A stretch of 64,000 nucleotides of DNA from Mesostigma viride (lineage: Eukaryota; Streptophyta; Mesostigmatophyceae; Mesostigmatales; Mesostigmataceae), in contig RPFO01000017.1 in the NCBI GenBank assembly GCA_009746045.1, forward strand, positions 1,999,521 through 2,063,520, given 5' to 3'. The notes beneath the pieces are model-generated. The model was not told where the DNA came from, ran no database searches, and saw nothing but the letters and a program-made list of their open reading frames with translations. The position numbers and the translations under genes were made by a program. This document shows positions 41,344 through 52,407 of this stretch, in pieces. How positions within the stretch are numbered: the first letter of the stretch is position 1; each line of letters starts with the position of its first letter.

Positions 41344-42689
41344 TCACTGCTGCCCAGACTGGCCCCCTGCCCCAGCAGGCTTGGCCTTCCTGTCAGGACA
41401 CTCACGACGCCAGTGACCTTCCTTGCCACACACAAAGCATGCCCACCCTTCTTCCCAGACCCAGCCCCACCCTTGCCAGGCTTCCCTGGCCTCCCTGAGA
41501 CTGTCCACCCTGCTTGCCCTGGTTGCCTTGAGCTTGGCCCTTGCCTTGCCCTTGGCCACCCTTACCCTGCTGACCACCAGCTTGCTGGCTCCCAACCCCT
41601 CCTTGGGAACCTGCACCCTTGCCACCCTGAGCCCCCTGCCTCTGGCGCCTGAAGCGCTTACGCTTGTTGGGCCTTGCCCCATCACGGGCTGGGTACCCGG
41701 GGACATCACCTTGGCCCTGCACAGCGGAGGTGGCATTGCTGCCATGGGACTGGATAGCTTTGCAGGCAGGATCTGGCTTCCTTATGCTGAGGATTACAAG
41801 CTCCAGAGCACGCAAGGAGCCATCAGTCTGGTTAAGAAACATGCGGGCACCGTTTCCTCCCATCCACACTCAAACCCATACGGTCCAGGAAATAGTCTGC
41901 CAAGGCCCTATCTGTGACCAGGAAGCCATACTTGGCCCCCTTGTCCCTGATACGGTTGAGCCTAGCCCATTCCTCTGCCACAGGGCCCACTATCTCAAAG
42001 GTGTCATACTGATGTTTAATAGTTGGTGAGGTTGAGAACCTTGTCAGAGAACTCCTCCCTCAACCCTCCAGGAACTGTGCCCAGGTTAGCTTATCCTTGA
42101 CAGCAGTCCTAGCCTTTCCCTGACACGCTCTGACGAGTCCCTGTTGCACGTGGACGAGTGAAACACTTGCACTAGGTTGACAGTGGGGTCCACGGAGCAC
42201 ACAACAAGCTCCATGTCCTCAAGCCACTTGTCTAAGCTTCCTGTGCTAGTGGTGGGTTAAGAGGCTTTTGACCATTCATAACAGTGACAGCACTCATGTG
42301 AGGTCTCGACCCTGGCAGCGCCTTCACTGGCTCCACCACAGCGGGTGTCACAACAACACCACTTGGTCCAGCAGGCACAGGGGAGAGCACATCCACGTGA
42401 GGCCTCTTACCATTGCCGTCAGCGGAGGGTCCCTCTTACGCTTCTCCACGGCAGGTTGCCCATTTGCCACCGTTATTGCATCCGTTGGCCCTGTTGCCCG
42501 CACCTTGCGCGCCTCCTCCACCGCGTCTTCATGCCGTCTCTTGCCGCCTGGTCTCTTTCCCCCATCGCCGTCGCTGGCTGGGATCGCCTCTCCCACCAGC
42601 TGCTCCTTGTCTTGCCGAGGCTCCTGGCTTGCTCCAGCCGGTGCCTCCATCTCGCCCTTGTCGCCGTCTCCCGGTTTGCCACGAGGCAT
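41344..42689 (-). pseudogene. gag: Copia-2 Gag, broken
   Basis: An ATG at 42689 opens a Lys/Arg/Glu-rich N-terminus (MPRGKPGDGDKGEMEAP). The capsid-like core is spread over frames at about 42350-41900 (LDKWLEDMELVVCSVDPTVN). A Gly/Gln/Lys-rich tail and a CCHC zinc knuckle (CFVCGKEGHWRREC, near 41430) are readable in the 41745-41344 frame. Several indels separate these pieces. Confidence 0.7.
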
Positions 42690-42741
42690 TATATACAGTG
42701 GGAGGACAAAACAAAACAGGCGACAGACAAGGAAAACTGGC

Positions 42742-43767
42742 TCAAGCGCTGGTGCTGCCTGAAGAAGCCGCTGGCCGTTCCTCAGCTATGGCCTCCTCCT
42801 CACGCTCCTGCGCTGTGCGCGCCACCGGTGTCCCTACGCGCGGAACTGAACGGACCTCCTCCGCGTTGTAAGGACCTAATACCCGGCTCACCGGCCTCCC
42901 GGCTGGTGTCTGCTCCACCGGCAGCCTAGGCGCACTACCACGGCGATACCACTGCAGGTTCCTGACCCACCGACTGCCACCACCCCGCCTGTCGTTCCGT
43001 GACCCCCGACCAATCTCAGCGAAGTCGTGTTCTGGCTCAAACGGGATATGCAACTCCGCCCTACGCCGAGCTGAGTAGCCCTCGTTTGTGCCGTCCCCTT
43101 CGTCAATCTGCTGTGACGAACGAGCTATGATGCCCGTGGGGCGATCCACGAACTCGCTGTGAAAATCCTCGTCGGTGACGTCCCGACCGGTGATGACTGT
43201 CACCGTTGGCCCACACGCCCCCGGCCTGCTTTGCAACCTCGGTGTATCCAAGGTCGACCAAATGCCGGCTGGTCGTGTCGTGATCACCCAGTGATCGGCG
43301 TGACCACGCGCCTCTTGGGTCAAGATATTGACCAGGTGCTCACACGTCTGAGCTACCACTTCAGCCGAATCCCACGGACTGTCGGCTTCACGCGTCTGCG
43401 CGTCCCGTATAATATGTGACGCGTCGGTCCCCTCCCCCAGCGAGCTTGTCGCCACCCAGTGGTTGTACAATCTGGTACCACCTAAACAAATGGCCACCAG
43501 CTGGCCCAGCGTTTCACGCGCTAAGTCCAGCGCCTGAATGGTGACGTGCCCGCCCTGGTACGCGACCTCCAAACTGTAGATCAACGAAGCTATTTCGTCG
43601 CGAATAGCGACAAGCCGCTCCGTGCAGACCCGACCCGTCTCCCCTGGCGACGTCGTCGCCCTTATCCTCATCACCACTGGGTCGTTTGCCGACGGCCCTG
43701 CTGCGTTTCCAAACACAGCAACCCAACCTCCTTCCGCAAGACCCCTCGCAACGTAGGCGGCCTGCAC
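42742..43767 (-). CDS. Copia-2 extra ORF between 5' LTR and gag, unknown function
   Basis: This open frame of about 341 codons has no counterpart in copia-1. It may start further upstream: an ATG at 43916 (MSAEARVETPESS) is one frame away, which implies an indel or a start within the frame. Visible features are an Ala/Gly-rich N-terminal part (VQAAYVARGLAEGGW), a central acidic-basic stretch, and an Arg-rich segment (SRNDRRGGGSRWVRNLQWYR). I recognise no family. It is the longest unbroken frame upstream of pol in an otherwise broken element and has higher GC than gag. It could be an acquired host sequence or an element-specific accessory protein (inference). Confidence 0.5.
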   Translation of the reverse strand: MQAAYVARGLAEGGWVAVFGNAAGPSANDPVVMRIRATTSPGETGRVCTERLVAIRDEIASLIYSLEVAYQGGHVTIQALDLARETLGQLVAICLGGTRLYNHWVATSSLGEGTDASHIIRDAQTREADSPWDSAEVVAQTCEHLVNILTQEARGHADHWVITTRPAGIWSTLDTPRLQSRPGACGPTVTVITGRDVTDEDFHSEFVDRPTGIIARSSQQIDEGDGTNEGYSARRRAELHIPFEPEHDFAEIGRGSRNDRRGGGSRWVRNLQWYRRGSAPRLPVEQTPAGRPVSRVLGPYNAEEVRSVPRVGTPVARTAQEREEEAIAEERPAASSGSTSA

Positions 43768-43923
43768 AAACGTAGAAGCGTTGGATGGGTGGGAATAGGG
43801 GAAAAACGCGTTCTCGCGCGCTGGCGCCTCGGGAGCTGCTTCGTGCCCGGGGATGACTCAGGTGTCTCGACCCGAGCCTCGGCCGACATGAAAAACCTTG
43901 CACAACAGAAATGCAATAGTACG

Positions 43924-44571
43924 AGTTAGCGAACAGCCAGAACTGTGAGTTCCTGGTCTCTCGCGCCACACAACGGGATGAGCCAAAGTTGCAAAGGCAG
44001 CAACCTTTTAACCCGTGCACCAAGCCACGACCACGGTGAGCGGTTCCACGACCAATGTGGGAGCCTCGGTTCGTGCTTGCCAAGATAGCTGGTCATCCCC
44101 CATGACCAAGCTATATCCTTTGCGTTGTTCCTCGTTCCCATCGGCGTGACGAGGCACGTGCAGGCATGCAAGCAAATCCTCAACGTCCACTGGCATCAGT
44201 GCAGAGCCAGGACGAACTGGATTTGCCTAGACTCTGCAACCTAGGAAGTACAGGACCTGTCACAAGCCTGCAAGGCCTAGTATCCTTGCAGACCTGTGCC
44301 AGCCCTGTATTCCACCAGCCACAGGCTGCTGCTCCTCTGGCCTACGTGGACCACAGTCACGTGATAGTCAGGCTAAGCCTGTGCAGGCACGGCCTGCCAC
44401 GTGTCCTGTCCACTATACCAGAGGACTGTACCTTAGTCGGCCACGGACGGCTAGGACTTCGGGACCTCATATCTTTCTCGTCCCTTGTCTGTTTCAGGCG
44501 GTCAGCACGGCGTTGGAAAGGTCTTTCCAAACTGCATCCACTTAGCATATTGGTTGCCCAAAATGCTAACT
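43924..44571 (-). repeat. Copia-2 5' LTR
   Basis: 648 bp. It differs from the other LTR at only a handful of positions noticed by eye (for example CTCGTTCCC versus CTCCTTCCC, and one extra T in GTACCTTAGTC). Confidence 0.93.
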
Positions 44572-44622
44572 CCGGCACTGAACGCAAATGGTTTTCACCT
44601 TTGCGGAGTGCCTGATCAGAAA
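44572..44622 (+). repeat. SINE-like element, right part (3' end)
   Basis: It begins with the second CCGGC and runs through ACTGAACGCAAATGG to TGATCAGAAA. The LINE target duplication ATGTCATG follows (44623-44630). Confidence 0.8.
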
Positions 44623-45060
44623 ATGTCATGACCTACCCACAGCAGTTGCTGCAGCCGACCTCTAGAGTGGTCCCAGCCCCGTTTGAACATCGCATTCACT
44701 CCCTCTCTCTTGCTTAAGGACTGCTATGCAGAACAAGATCTTGAGGTTGAAGACGATTGTCCAGGCTCATAGGCCAGCCCCTTTGGGCAAGCCCCTCCCC
44801 TCAAGAGGAAGGGGCGCTTTACCGAGTAGAATAGTTAGGGTTTTCTAGATTAGATTAGCTTATAGCTCTAGTTAGATTAACTCGGTTTCGCGGCTTTGCC
44901 CACCTCCATCCATCCAGCAAGGGAATATGTGCTACATGATCTCCCAACGGAGTCATGTTATAATTTAATTTAATTTAATTTAATTTAATTTAATTTAATT
45001 TAATTTAATTTAATTTAATTTATTTTAATTTAATGTGTGTCTATGATGACTTGATGAGGC
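44623..45060 (+). pseudogene. LINE ORF2 C-terminal fragment, right part, with 3' UTR and expanded tail
   Basis: It continues the ORF2 reading interrupted at 35704 (PFEHRIHSLSL near 44680). It then has the 3' UTR with GGAATATGTGCTACATGA and CTCCCAACGGAG (44941-44952). The TTTAA tail is expanded to more than ten units (about 44960-45034). Confidence 0.85.
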
Positions 45061-45410
45061 CCACACCAGATGATTAACTAATTAGGAACATAACGTACGC
45101 CGTGGGGAGTACATGCAGCACGTATCCCTGAAAAGGGGCATATGGCTTTTAATACATTCTGGGCTACTTCCTGCAAGGGTAGGCATGTAAACTACACCTG
45201 CTCTGGGTGCACAAAGGGCACCTGCACACCACTGTATTCAGGCACCTCGGGGTGCCGACAGATATCGAGGTGGGAAGATCATCATGTATACAAAGGCTAG
45301 GGCATGGCTTCTCGATCGTTAGCGTGTCCGTTTAGCGTGTCCGAGTGCAGCTGTGGCATGCCTCTGGCATGAAGGAGAAAGGGGGTCTCTGCCCTTTCTT
45401 CCTGTTGTGC
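45061..45410 (-). repeat. Minus-strand ORF1-LINE 3' UTR plus plus-strand UTR fragment
   Basis: 45075-45317 is a minus-strand 3' UTR tail (CGCCGTGGGGAGTACATG, CTACTTCCTGCAAGGGTAGG, GGGTGCACAAAGGGCACC). It abuts the preceding plus-strand tail. 45318-45410 matches the plus-strand UTR at 34309-34405 (CGATCGTTAGC, GGCATGAAGGAGA, GGGTCTCTGCCCTTTC). The gypsy LTR follows. Confidence 0.65.
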
Positions 45411-46191
45411 TGTAACAAGCAAAAATGACTTTGTTGTTACATCCTTTGTTTTGTGAATGTTTGGCTTTTATTTGAGGACTTTTGGATCAGTATTGAGAAA
45501 GTTATGAGGTTTCTAAGACGACGGTACTTGGAGCTGATACTTTGTCAACCAACTGATAGGAACCCTCATTGGTCGTGGCCTGATCCACGTAGGGTTGTAG
45601 TTTGTTGGCTGATACTACTGATAGGAGCCCTCATTGGTCGTGGCCTGATCCACGTGGGGTTGTAGTTTGTTAGTTGGTACTATTGAGTCTTAAATGCTCC
45701 TTTGGGACTTCAGTGCTTACGACAGATTTAGGATCTCATGGAAAGATTCTGCCAGGCTGTGTGTGGTGTTGTTCTGTTCTGTGTGACTAGGATGGATACG
45801 AAGATCTTGTATAGAATCCCATGGTTCTGATTGGTTCTCTTCAGGCTAAGGTTGGAGCAAGTTCGACAAGCACGTCGATATCAAGGACGTGGGGTCGCCA
45901 TTGTTGCTACGTTGGTTTTGATTCACCATGGTATAATAAAGCTTGTCTTTGTTGTCCATTCATAAGAGCCCCTTGGCTATAGACGTCCTTCAGTTCCACA
46001 GAGGTCGTCTATACACGAGCTTGTCTTTGTGTCTACAAGGGGTGTGATTCCCTAAATCACGTGCTGTGGAATTTCCATCTCAACGTTGCTCGGATACTTG
46101 AAGTTCTGCAACTCAAGAAAGCAACCCAGGTAAAAGATCTTTCATATTGGACTGTGGATGATGATGATGATGATCATTTTTAGTCGTTACA
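45411..46191 (+). repeat. Gypsy 5' LTR
   Basis: 781 bp beginning TGTAAC and ending GTTACA, as inverted TG...CA ends. It contains a 65-bp tandem duplication (CTGATAGG at 45553 and 45618) with CATTGGTCGTGGCCTGATCC in each copy, a possible promoter repeat. Confidence 0.8.
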
Positions 46192-46192
46192 T

Positions 46193-46205
46193 TGGTATCG
46201 GAGGA
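46193..46205 (+). promoter_or_regulatory. Primer-binding site, initiator-methionine tRNA type
   Basis: TGGTATCGGAGGA lies one or two bases after the LTR end. The classical iMet primer site is TGGTATCAGAGC, so the match is good with one mismatch. Confidence 0.75.
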
Positions 46206-46419
46206 TCTCTACTTCGGTGTTTCTCTTGAAGTTGTAACCTTCCGGGTAGTACAACGTTGATCAGATGTCTGTCATCCGAGAAGATTCATAGAGTTGCGGA
46301 AAACTTATGGTGTTACAGACTGAGACACATCCTGATGTGACTGTCTTGCTCTGTAACACTAGAAGTCAGCCGTAACCGTTGTCTCTACTAGGCAGACGAT
46401 CGCGACTCCATGTGGTAGT

Positions 46420-48007
46420 ATGAGTAGTTCGAAGACACAATCACATTTACCCCCTACTAATCAAGGTGCAAGCGACCCGTCATCATCTCTTGAACCCATT
46501 GCTAGGGAAGGTGCTGAGACAACTACTCGTACTCCACGGCGTCAACTTGATTTCAACCGTACTTCTATGTCTGAAGTGAGGCGGCCCTCGTTGTCCATAG
46601 GGCCCAAGTTTTCCGTCATTGCATCTGGTCTCCAACCAGGCGAACCATCGCTGACAGGCGTGGGTCGAGGAGCGTCACTGTCGCCCAGGATTCCAAGCGC
46701 GCGAACGAGTCCTGTGCGAGTGCATCATCTTCATTTCTTTTCCCGCTAAATACCACGCCTGGAAGAGACGGGACCAGACTTGCAGCGGATCGCCTCTCAG
46801 CAGCTAAAATCAGATTATTACACGATGAACAACACGCAGCGATGTATAGAAAGATGGTGGAGGAGGTGGAACAGGATGTGGGAAGACTTCGTCAGAGAAT
46901 TGAGGAGGAGGAGGCGGCCATGCGTGACATGGTTGCTGGATTGGGGAGAGAGGCTCCTCGGTTGGGTGACGGAAGGGTTTTACCTAATAGTACCGCAGTT
47001 ACTACGAGGAATGAGACGCAGGATAGCGATAGGCAGGATCCAGCGCAGACGACCTCGGTCACCTTCACCACCCCCGCCAGCGACGTCCCGTGACCGTCAC
47101 TATACCACCGCATCAAGGTTCCGCCCCGCCATTTCCAAAAATCGAATCCGTAGACAAGCTGTCGCTCACCAATCTAACCCACCGCAGTTTCGATCATTTC
47201 TCTACTCGATTCCAGGATGTGTTCGCTATCCACTTTGCTAACTACGGCAAACGAGCGGAAGAACGACTTTCCCTGGACATCCAGAAGAAGATGGTTCGAC
47301 AGCGAATGAGCGACAGTGCAGCCGACAGGTTTGATGAGTTTTTACGATCCTCGGCAGGTAATACTTGCAAGGATTTGCCATCTCTCATGCTTTCATTTCG
47401 ACGTTTTCTCCTTCCCCAGGACCAGCTCCGTCTGGACCGGGACGCGTTGGCCAACTGTACTCAGTCAGGCCTGACACTACCACAATATGTGGAGACGTTT
47501 ACCAACCTGAGGGCCAAAATCCCCCAGTGCTCTGATTCTGAAGCTCTTCACAGGTTTCTGCATGGGCTCTCCCCTCAAGTCAGGGTGGATATTGACAAGC
47601 ATTTCTCCCCTTTCGACTATGTCGAGTGGAAGTGGGATACTGTGCTGTCTTATGCCCTCACGCTGTGCCGTGTCCCTGACTTTTCCCTCAAGTGGGAGCC
47701 TGCTGCAGGCAACCAGGCGTCTGCTGTTAAGAAGCCCCTGAACCAGCTGAACGCTGTGATGGAGGAGCTCAGTGCCATGGAGCAGTCTAAAGGAGCCTGT
47801 TTCACGTGTGGCCAGCTAGGACACTTTGCACGGGATTGCCCCAAGCGAGACCAGTTTCCAGGCGACACCAAGGGTCCTCAGGGGGTGCTTCCATTCACCA
47901 GACCATCCACCCTCCCTCCTGGGGTGAGCCAGAGCGACCACAGGGCACAGCCCGGGTTTAGACCCAACTTCCAGGCTTCGGGCAAGGGACCATTCCAGCC
48001 CAATTAA
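46420..48007 (+). pseudogene. gag: Gypsy Gag, frameshifted
   Basis: Three frames cover it: 46420-46749 (Ser/Thr/Pro-rich N-terminus), 46842-47093 (acidic coiled coil, EEVEQDVGRLRQRIEEEEAA) and 47090-48007. The last holds a retrotransposon Gag capsid region (FSTRFQDVFAIHFANYG to FLHGLSPQVRVDIDKHF) and a CCHC zinc knuckle, CFTCGQLGHFARDC (about residue 232). Indels near 46720 and 47090 separate the parts. Confidence 0.8.
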
Positions 48008-48172
48008 GGGCTTCAGCAGGCAAGACAGGCGTCGGATGGTCAACGCCCTGTGGCACCTCCTAGCAGAGGAGGAGGAGGGAGAAGGGGAGGCAGACGGCAT
48101 AGAGGAGCAGCAGGTGCAGCCTTCAGTGGGGAGCTCGTCTTCAGATCACCCTCCTGAGCTGCCAAAAAACTA

Positions 48173-49984
48173 GTGGAGCCCCCAGGACTACGTCCAGCAG
48201 TGGAGTTAACTGGTTTGCCTGCTGTGCATGTCCGTCCTGTGAACAACTTGTCTGCCTCTGATGCCACCATCCCATTGGGCCCTCCTATTCCCAGTCAACT
48301 CTTGAAGTTCCAGGCTAGGCTGTTGAACGTGCCAGTCCCTTTGGCTCAGCCTTTATGTCTCTTCATGATTGACTCAGGTGCAGGGAGTAACTACATTTCC
48401 ACTTCCTTGGTGCAGGAGCTGCACTTACCCGTGCTTCCCCACCCCGTGCCTGTCAAGGTCCAATATTCTGATGGTAGGCAGAGTAACTCACCTGGCTACG
48501 TGCAACTGCTTTTTCAAGTGTGCTCACGTCAAACCCTGTCAGTCACAGCAGACGTCATTCCACTCACTGCTGCTGATGTGATTCTGGGGATGCCATGGTT
48601 GGAGTCTGCTAATCCTGCCATCTTGTGGTCTGAGAAGGTGGTGCAGTTTCAGGATGGGTCAGTGTGGGACGCCACCACAGTGATTAAGGGGGGAGAAAGA
48701 CCAGTCACAGAGTGCTGTTCTACTAATGAGGCTGTCAATGATGGGAGAGGGGTTGCAGGTGCCAAGGAGGACGTCAAGGTGCCTTCACTGGAAGAGAAAC
48801 GTGCTGCATTACTTAAGCACGTATGGTCTGCCCAGCACACCTTGTCTTATTTGGCTACTTACCCAGTGGACCATGTCTTTCTCTTACATCTGGTTCCTAA
48901 CTCACCCTCTGATGAGACTCATGGCCATACGGTGAATGCTGTGAACCCAGTACCAGCTGTCACGGAGGAGGAGCAGAAGCTGCATGATGCCCTTTTGGAC
49001 AGGTTTGCTGCCATTTTTGAGGACAAAATGCCACAGTACCCTCCTGAAGGGCCAATCACTCATGTCATCAAGCTTGTGGATGGTGCCAGGCCTCCCTTTG
49101 TTCCCATGTACAGGATGGGGCCAGCTGAGATGGCAGAGCTGAAGGTGATTTTGACAGGCTTGTTGGAAGCTGGACTCATTCTTCCTGCCAATAGTCCTTT
49201 CAGCTCTGGGTGTTTGCTTGTCCCCAAGCATGATGGTGGATGGCGGTTGTGCATTGATCTGAGAGGCCTGAACAAGGTCACAGTGAAGTCCAAGTATCCC
49301 TTGCCACGGATTGATGAGCTGCTATAATAGAGAGGACAGCTGGATCATCTTACTTCACCAAGTTTGACCTTAGACACGCGTTCTGGCAGATCAGGATAGC
49401 CACTGAGGACATTCCAAAAACTGCATTCTCCACACCCTGGGGTCAGTTTCAGTGGACTGTGATGCCCATGGGGGCCTCCAACAGCCCAGCTACTATGCAG
49501 ATGTTTGTGAATGCTATCTTTGGCCATCTGACAGGGAACTCTCTGCCTCAGATCTCCCCTGATCTCAGGAATCCCAGGTTCAAAGACATTGCCCACCTGT
49601 GTGACCCTGCAAGACCCGTGTTCAGGACCTGCGTGGTGGCCTACATGGACGACATCCTGGTGCACTCAAAGACGTTCAAGGAGCATCTGGAGAACGTGGA
49701 GGAGGTCCTGAAGGTCATCCAGCATTACCACTTGTCTGTCAAGAGGTCTAAGGTGGAGTGGGGGCATGAAGTGGGGTTCCTAGGGTACAAGTTGAGTTAC
49801 TTGGGTATGACACCTGACAATGCTAAGATTGCTGCCATCCTTGAGTGGCCTGTGTTGCAGTCTGCACATGATGTCAAGTCCTTCCTGGGCATGGTGCATG
49901 GGGTGGTACAGGCGTTTCATCCCTGACATGGCTGCCATCTCTACCCCCTTGCTTGAGTTAATCAAGAAGGATGTTCAGTTTGAG
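48173..49984 (+). pseudogene. pol: Gypsy protease and reverse transcriptase, frameshifted
   Basis: The frame 48173-49327 carries the retropepsin [13 protein letters not shown] and the start of RT ([27 protein letters not shown]), ending at double stops. RT resumes in other frames with FTKFDLRHAFWQIRI, QWTVMPMGASNSPATMQ and VVAYMDDILVHS (catalytic YMDD near 49640). Another indel near 49900 precedes WYRRFIPDMAAISTPLLELI. The frame reaches VQFE at 49984, where the CACTA insertion begins. RNase H continues at 60304. Confidence 0.85.
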
Positions 49985-49998
49985 TGCACTAGGAACTC

Positions 49999-50340
49999 AG
50001 ATCTGAGATTTTTCTCAGTTTTTCTCAGTTTTCTCAGTTTTCTCAGGAAGGCTGCCTGAGATTTCCTGAGATTTCCTGAGATGTCCTGAGATTTCCTGAG
50101 ATTTCCTGAGATCAACTGAGAAAAATCTCAGTTTTCTCAGGAAAACTGAGAAAATCACCTGAGAAAACTGAGAAAAAACTGAGATCAGCCTGAGAAAGTC
50201 GCCTGGCCTGAGATTTTTTTTTCTCAGGAACGAAATTTCTCAGGCGCCCGGTTTTTTCTCAGGTTGCTGCCTGAGAAAATCTGAGACTGAGAATATCTGG
50301 GAAACTTAAGGCCTGAGAAAAACTGAGAAACCTCATGCAC
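49999..50340. repeat. Left subterminal CTGAGA array
   Basis: More than 30 CTGAGA or TCTCAG words occur in both orientations, many as TTTCCTGAGAT units of 10-11 bp. They begin right after the terminal repeat. Confidence 0.92.
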
Positions 50341-50451
50341 ACAGAGAAATCGCATTCATACCACGCAACCAGAAATCACTTTGATTACAAATTATAATAA
50401 TTTCTTGTGCAGTTGGAGTACAGCTCTTCAAGTTTAATAAGAACATCAATT

Positions 50452-50867
50452 TCAGTCACTAGACGAGTTGCTACAATCTGCTTCAGCGTAGCTCACTTTT
50501 CCATACGCCCTTGCACTTCTCCTCGTTGGTGCAAGGTCGCCCCGGCTAGGTTCAGCCACATTCTTGTGCTGCCTACCCCCTCTCCCCCTCTGCCCACGAT
50601 TCCCCCGCGTAGGTTCAGCCGCATACTCGCGGCCATCGCCACCACGGGCAGAATCAGCAGCATTTTCTGCTGCAGGCTGCCTCCTTCCTCTCCCCCTCCG
50701 TCCACGCTTGCCCGTGCAGGTTCAGACGCATTGTAGCTGCATGGGTCATCACTGTCGCTGCTAGGTGGAGCCACATCCTCTTGGCTACCATTATCACTGC
50801 CGCTGCAGATGGAGGAATCAGTTTCTGCTGCAGGCTGCTTACCCCTCCTCTTCCTTGGTGCAGGCAT
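50452..50867 (-). pseudogene. AT-hook-rich protein ORF inside the CACTA element
   Basis: The minus-strand ATG at 50867 starts a frame with a basic hook-like motif (RKRRGKQPAAET) and an acidic Ser/Asp stretch. With one frameshift near 50712 it continues as repeated basic blocks (RRGRGRRQPAAEN, GNRGQRGRGG) and ends at a TGA at 50452-50454. AT-hook motifs are Gly-Arg-Pro-like DNA minor-groove binders; here they are RGR/RGRR variants, so the assignment is tentative. It could be the accessory protein that binds the subterminal array, or an unrelated repeat-encoded peptide. Confidence 0.4.
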
Positions 50868-50883
50868 GCCATCCTCGCTGCCA

Positions 50884-51660
50884 CACTAGGAACGGAGTGT
50901 TGACAAACTTTGACAATTGTTTGTCAAGAATTGTCAAATAGTTCTAGTGTGACCCGCTGGCATCACACAGCCAAAAAAAAAAATAATAATAATCAATTTT
51001 TGGCGGTAGAGAGACCATGGAGGGACTGCCCGCTGCCCGCTGTAGACGCATACTGTAGTTCGTAGAAGCGTACTCCTTCGCTGCACTCCGGAGAGGAATC
51101 GTGACGGACTGACGGTCTCCTTCGCTGCCCTCCAGAGAGGAGGCCGCTAAAGCGGCCGCTCGCTTCGCTCGCTGGGAGCTTTGCGCGGATTGGTTGGCAG
51201 TTCTTCCGTGCGCTTGGCGCGGATTGGTGGTCAGTCAGTCCGCCCCTTCTGGATTGGCCGCGTACTCGGTGATGCCCTGAATAGTGTCGGATTACCTTAC
51301 ATTGCCAAATTAGTAATATAGATTCTTGACATATCAACTGACATGACCTTGGCAAACCTTGACAGAACTTGACAAAAGCTTGACATGATAACATCAAAGG
51401 CTTGACAAACCTTGACAGAATGTTGAAAGGTTGACAAAACCTTGACAATCTTTGAAATATCAACATATCAACACGGAAAAAAATGTCAATACACTGACAA
51501 ACCAAGGTGATGTGTCAAGAAATGTCAAGACGTTAACAAACGAAGGCCAAAAAATTGTTAACATGACAAAATGTCCACAAATGTTAACATGACAAACGTC
51601 AACATGACAACCAAAGGCGTAGCAAACTGACAAATCAACACCACGCACAGGTAAACTTAT
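50884..51660. repeat. TTGACA word array with CACTAGGAAC end
   Basis: CACTAGGAACGGAG at 50884 shares ten bases with the outer terminal repeat. TTGACAA words in both orientations follow, and the block closes with GTTCTAGTG at 50949, giving a 66-bp unit with inverted ends. A second, larger cluster of TTGACA/TGTCAA words lies at about 51325-51640. This looks like the end region of a related element whose array uses a different word (inference). Confidence 0.6.

Positions 51661-52407
<747 letters not shown>

Larger units (their letters stand above)
36126..44571 (-). mobile_element. Copia-2: copia-type element with the same pol order, frameshifted
   Basis: An 8446-bp element has LTRs of 647 bp (36126-36772) and 648 bp (43924-44571). 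They are about 99% identical by eye, with AGTTAGC...GCTAACT ends. A CCGGC target duplication flanks it (36121-36125 and 44572-44576). Pol domains occur on the minus strand in the order zinc knuckle, integrase, protease-like, RT, RNase H, as in copia-1, but with several frameshifts. An additional ORF of about 340 codons lies next to the 5' LTR. Young LTRs with a broken coding region suggest it was copied with enzymes supplied in trans (inference). Confidence 0.92.
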
